DNA from: Bacteroidota bacterium
GTDB lineage: Bacteria > Bacteroidota > Rhodothermia > Rhodothermales > Bin80
Assembly: GCA_026702635.1 (NCBI GenBank)
Contig: JAPPBZ010000310.1
Span: 1-7,488 of the forward strand
Direction: 5' to 3'
DNA length: 7,488 nucleotides
Shown here: in pieces, positions 7,061-7,488 of the stretch
Layout of the letters: the number at the start of each line of letters is the position of its first letter
Position numbering within the stretch: position 1 is the stretch's first letter
Notes under the pieces: model-generated
What the model was told of the DNA's origin: nothing
The model's database searches: none
What the model saw: the letters and a program-made list of their open reading frames with translations, nothing else
Position numbers and translations under genes: made by a program

Positions 7061-7474
7061 TCAGGTACGGGATCTGGACTGCAGTGCCGGAGCCTCCCAG
7101 TCATTCTCACTTTCCTCTGGTCCAAATACAGATTCAATTTGAGAAACAGAAGCTTCGGTTTCCTCAACCTCCGAGAGAAGAAGGTCAAGCTGGTAGGTGA
7201 TTTCTTCGGGGTTATTCAGGGTCAACGACTGCTCATGGATGTACTTCACGACATCTTCAATTGTAGCGACCTGCGCTTCAATCATTTCCAGTTGCTCCTG
7301 GGTTTGTTTGAAACGTTCCCTGCGCTGCTCCAACACCTTCAGTCGCCGAAGTTTGATGTTGCGAACAGGTTCAGAGGCATTTTCCAACTCTAACTCAACG
7401 GCGGCAATTGCTGTAGTAAGCTCCTGCTCACGTTTGTGTTGACCAAAAGAGGTGTAGCGTTCCTGTTGAAACAT
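7061..7474 (-). CDS. Unrecognised coiled-coil protein upstream of the CNNM gene, possibly 5'-incomplete
   Basis: I do not recognise the family. From the ATG at 7474 the product is 137 residues, very rich in Glu, Gln, Leu and Arg, with no signal peptide or membrane segment. Residues about 14-80 look like a long coiled coil (RRLKVLEQRRERFKQTQEQL is in it), residues 86-95 (NNPEEI region) break it, and a second acidic helix runs about 92-116 (LLLSEVEETEASVSQIESVF). The last 20 residues are polar and probably disordered. The frame remains open from this ATG to the right edge and no Shine-Dalgarno sequence precedes the ATG, so it may be the C-terminal part of a longer protein with more domains outside the window. 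It stops 15 bp before the CNNM/CorC gene, in the same frame, which suggests translational coupling and a shared membrane-related role (inference). Confidence 0.7.
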   Translation of the reverse strand: MFQQERYTSFGQHKREQELTTAIAAVELELENASEPVRNIKLRRLKVLEQRRERFKQTQEQLEMIEAQVATIEDVVKYIHEQSLTLNNPEEITYQLDLLLSEVEETEASVSQIESVFGPEESENDWEAPALQSRSRT

Positions 7475-7488
7475 AAGTTTCAGGCAGG

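Noticed and set aside
6211..7142. Plus-strand open frames opposite the CNNM gene
   Set aside because: They are shadows of a well-conserved gene, without recognisable motifs or start signals.
1..7488. tRNA, rRNA, CRISPR, insertion sequence, toxin-antitoxin or phage genes
   Set aside because: No cloverleaf-like segment, regular repeat-spacer pattern, transposase motif or terminal inverted repeat was noticed, and almost all of the sequence is covered by housekeeping-type genes.

Overview
The window reads as ordinary chromosome of a Bacteroidota/Rhodothermota-type bacterium. The support is: (i) the truncated first gene, whose C-terminal half has the look of the DUF4249 family, which is concentrated in that group; (ii) none of the six visible gene starts has a clear Shine-Dalgarno sequence, as is usual there; (iii) a FloA/UPF0365 flotillin-like protein and a COG1022-type acyl-CoA synthetase, both compatible with it. 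Base composition looks balanced (near 50% GC by eye) and no mobile elements, tRNA, rRNA or CRISPR repeats were seen. The exact genus cannot be told from this piece.

Layout, left to right. 1-659 (+): 3' part of a DUF4249-like envelope protein, cut by the left edge. 660-679: a GC-rich hairpin between convergent genes. 705-2312 (-): pckA, ATP-dependent PEP carboxykinase. 2393-4168 (-), probably starting at 4129: long-chain acyl-CoA synthetase. 4130-4294: the divergent intergenic region, with a sigma70-like promoter candidate facing the synthetase gene, a perfect 8-bp inverted repeat over its -35 box, and a 7-bp tandem repeat. 4295-4780 (+): moaC. 4806-5810 (+): floA. 5807-7045 (-): CNNM/CorC-type CBS-domain membrane protein, whose stop codon overlaps that of floA. 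7061-7474 (-): a coiled-coil protein directly upstream of the CNNM gene, possibly continuing past the right edge.

How the genes work together. The acyl-CoA synthetase and pckA point the same way 80 bp apart and fit one physiology: activation of fatty acids for beta-oxidation and conversion of oxaloacetate to PEP for gluconeogenesis. moaC and floA are a close co-directional pair (25 bp apart) with no evident functional link; the NfeD partner that often accompanies FloA is not next to it here. The coiled-coil protein and the CNNM protein form a two-gene unit (15 bp apart) that may act together at the membrane. I see no convincing new defence or mobile system. The most useful leads are the operator-like repeat at 4242-4265, the FloA without NfeD, the unrecognised coiled-coil partner of the CNNM protein, and an unusual residue in the nucleotide site of PckA.
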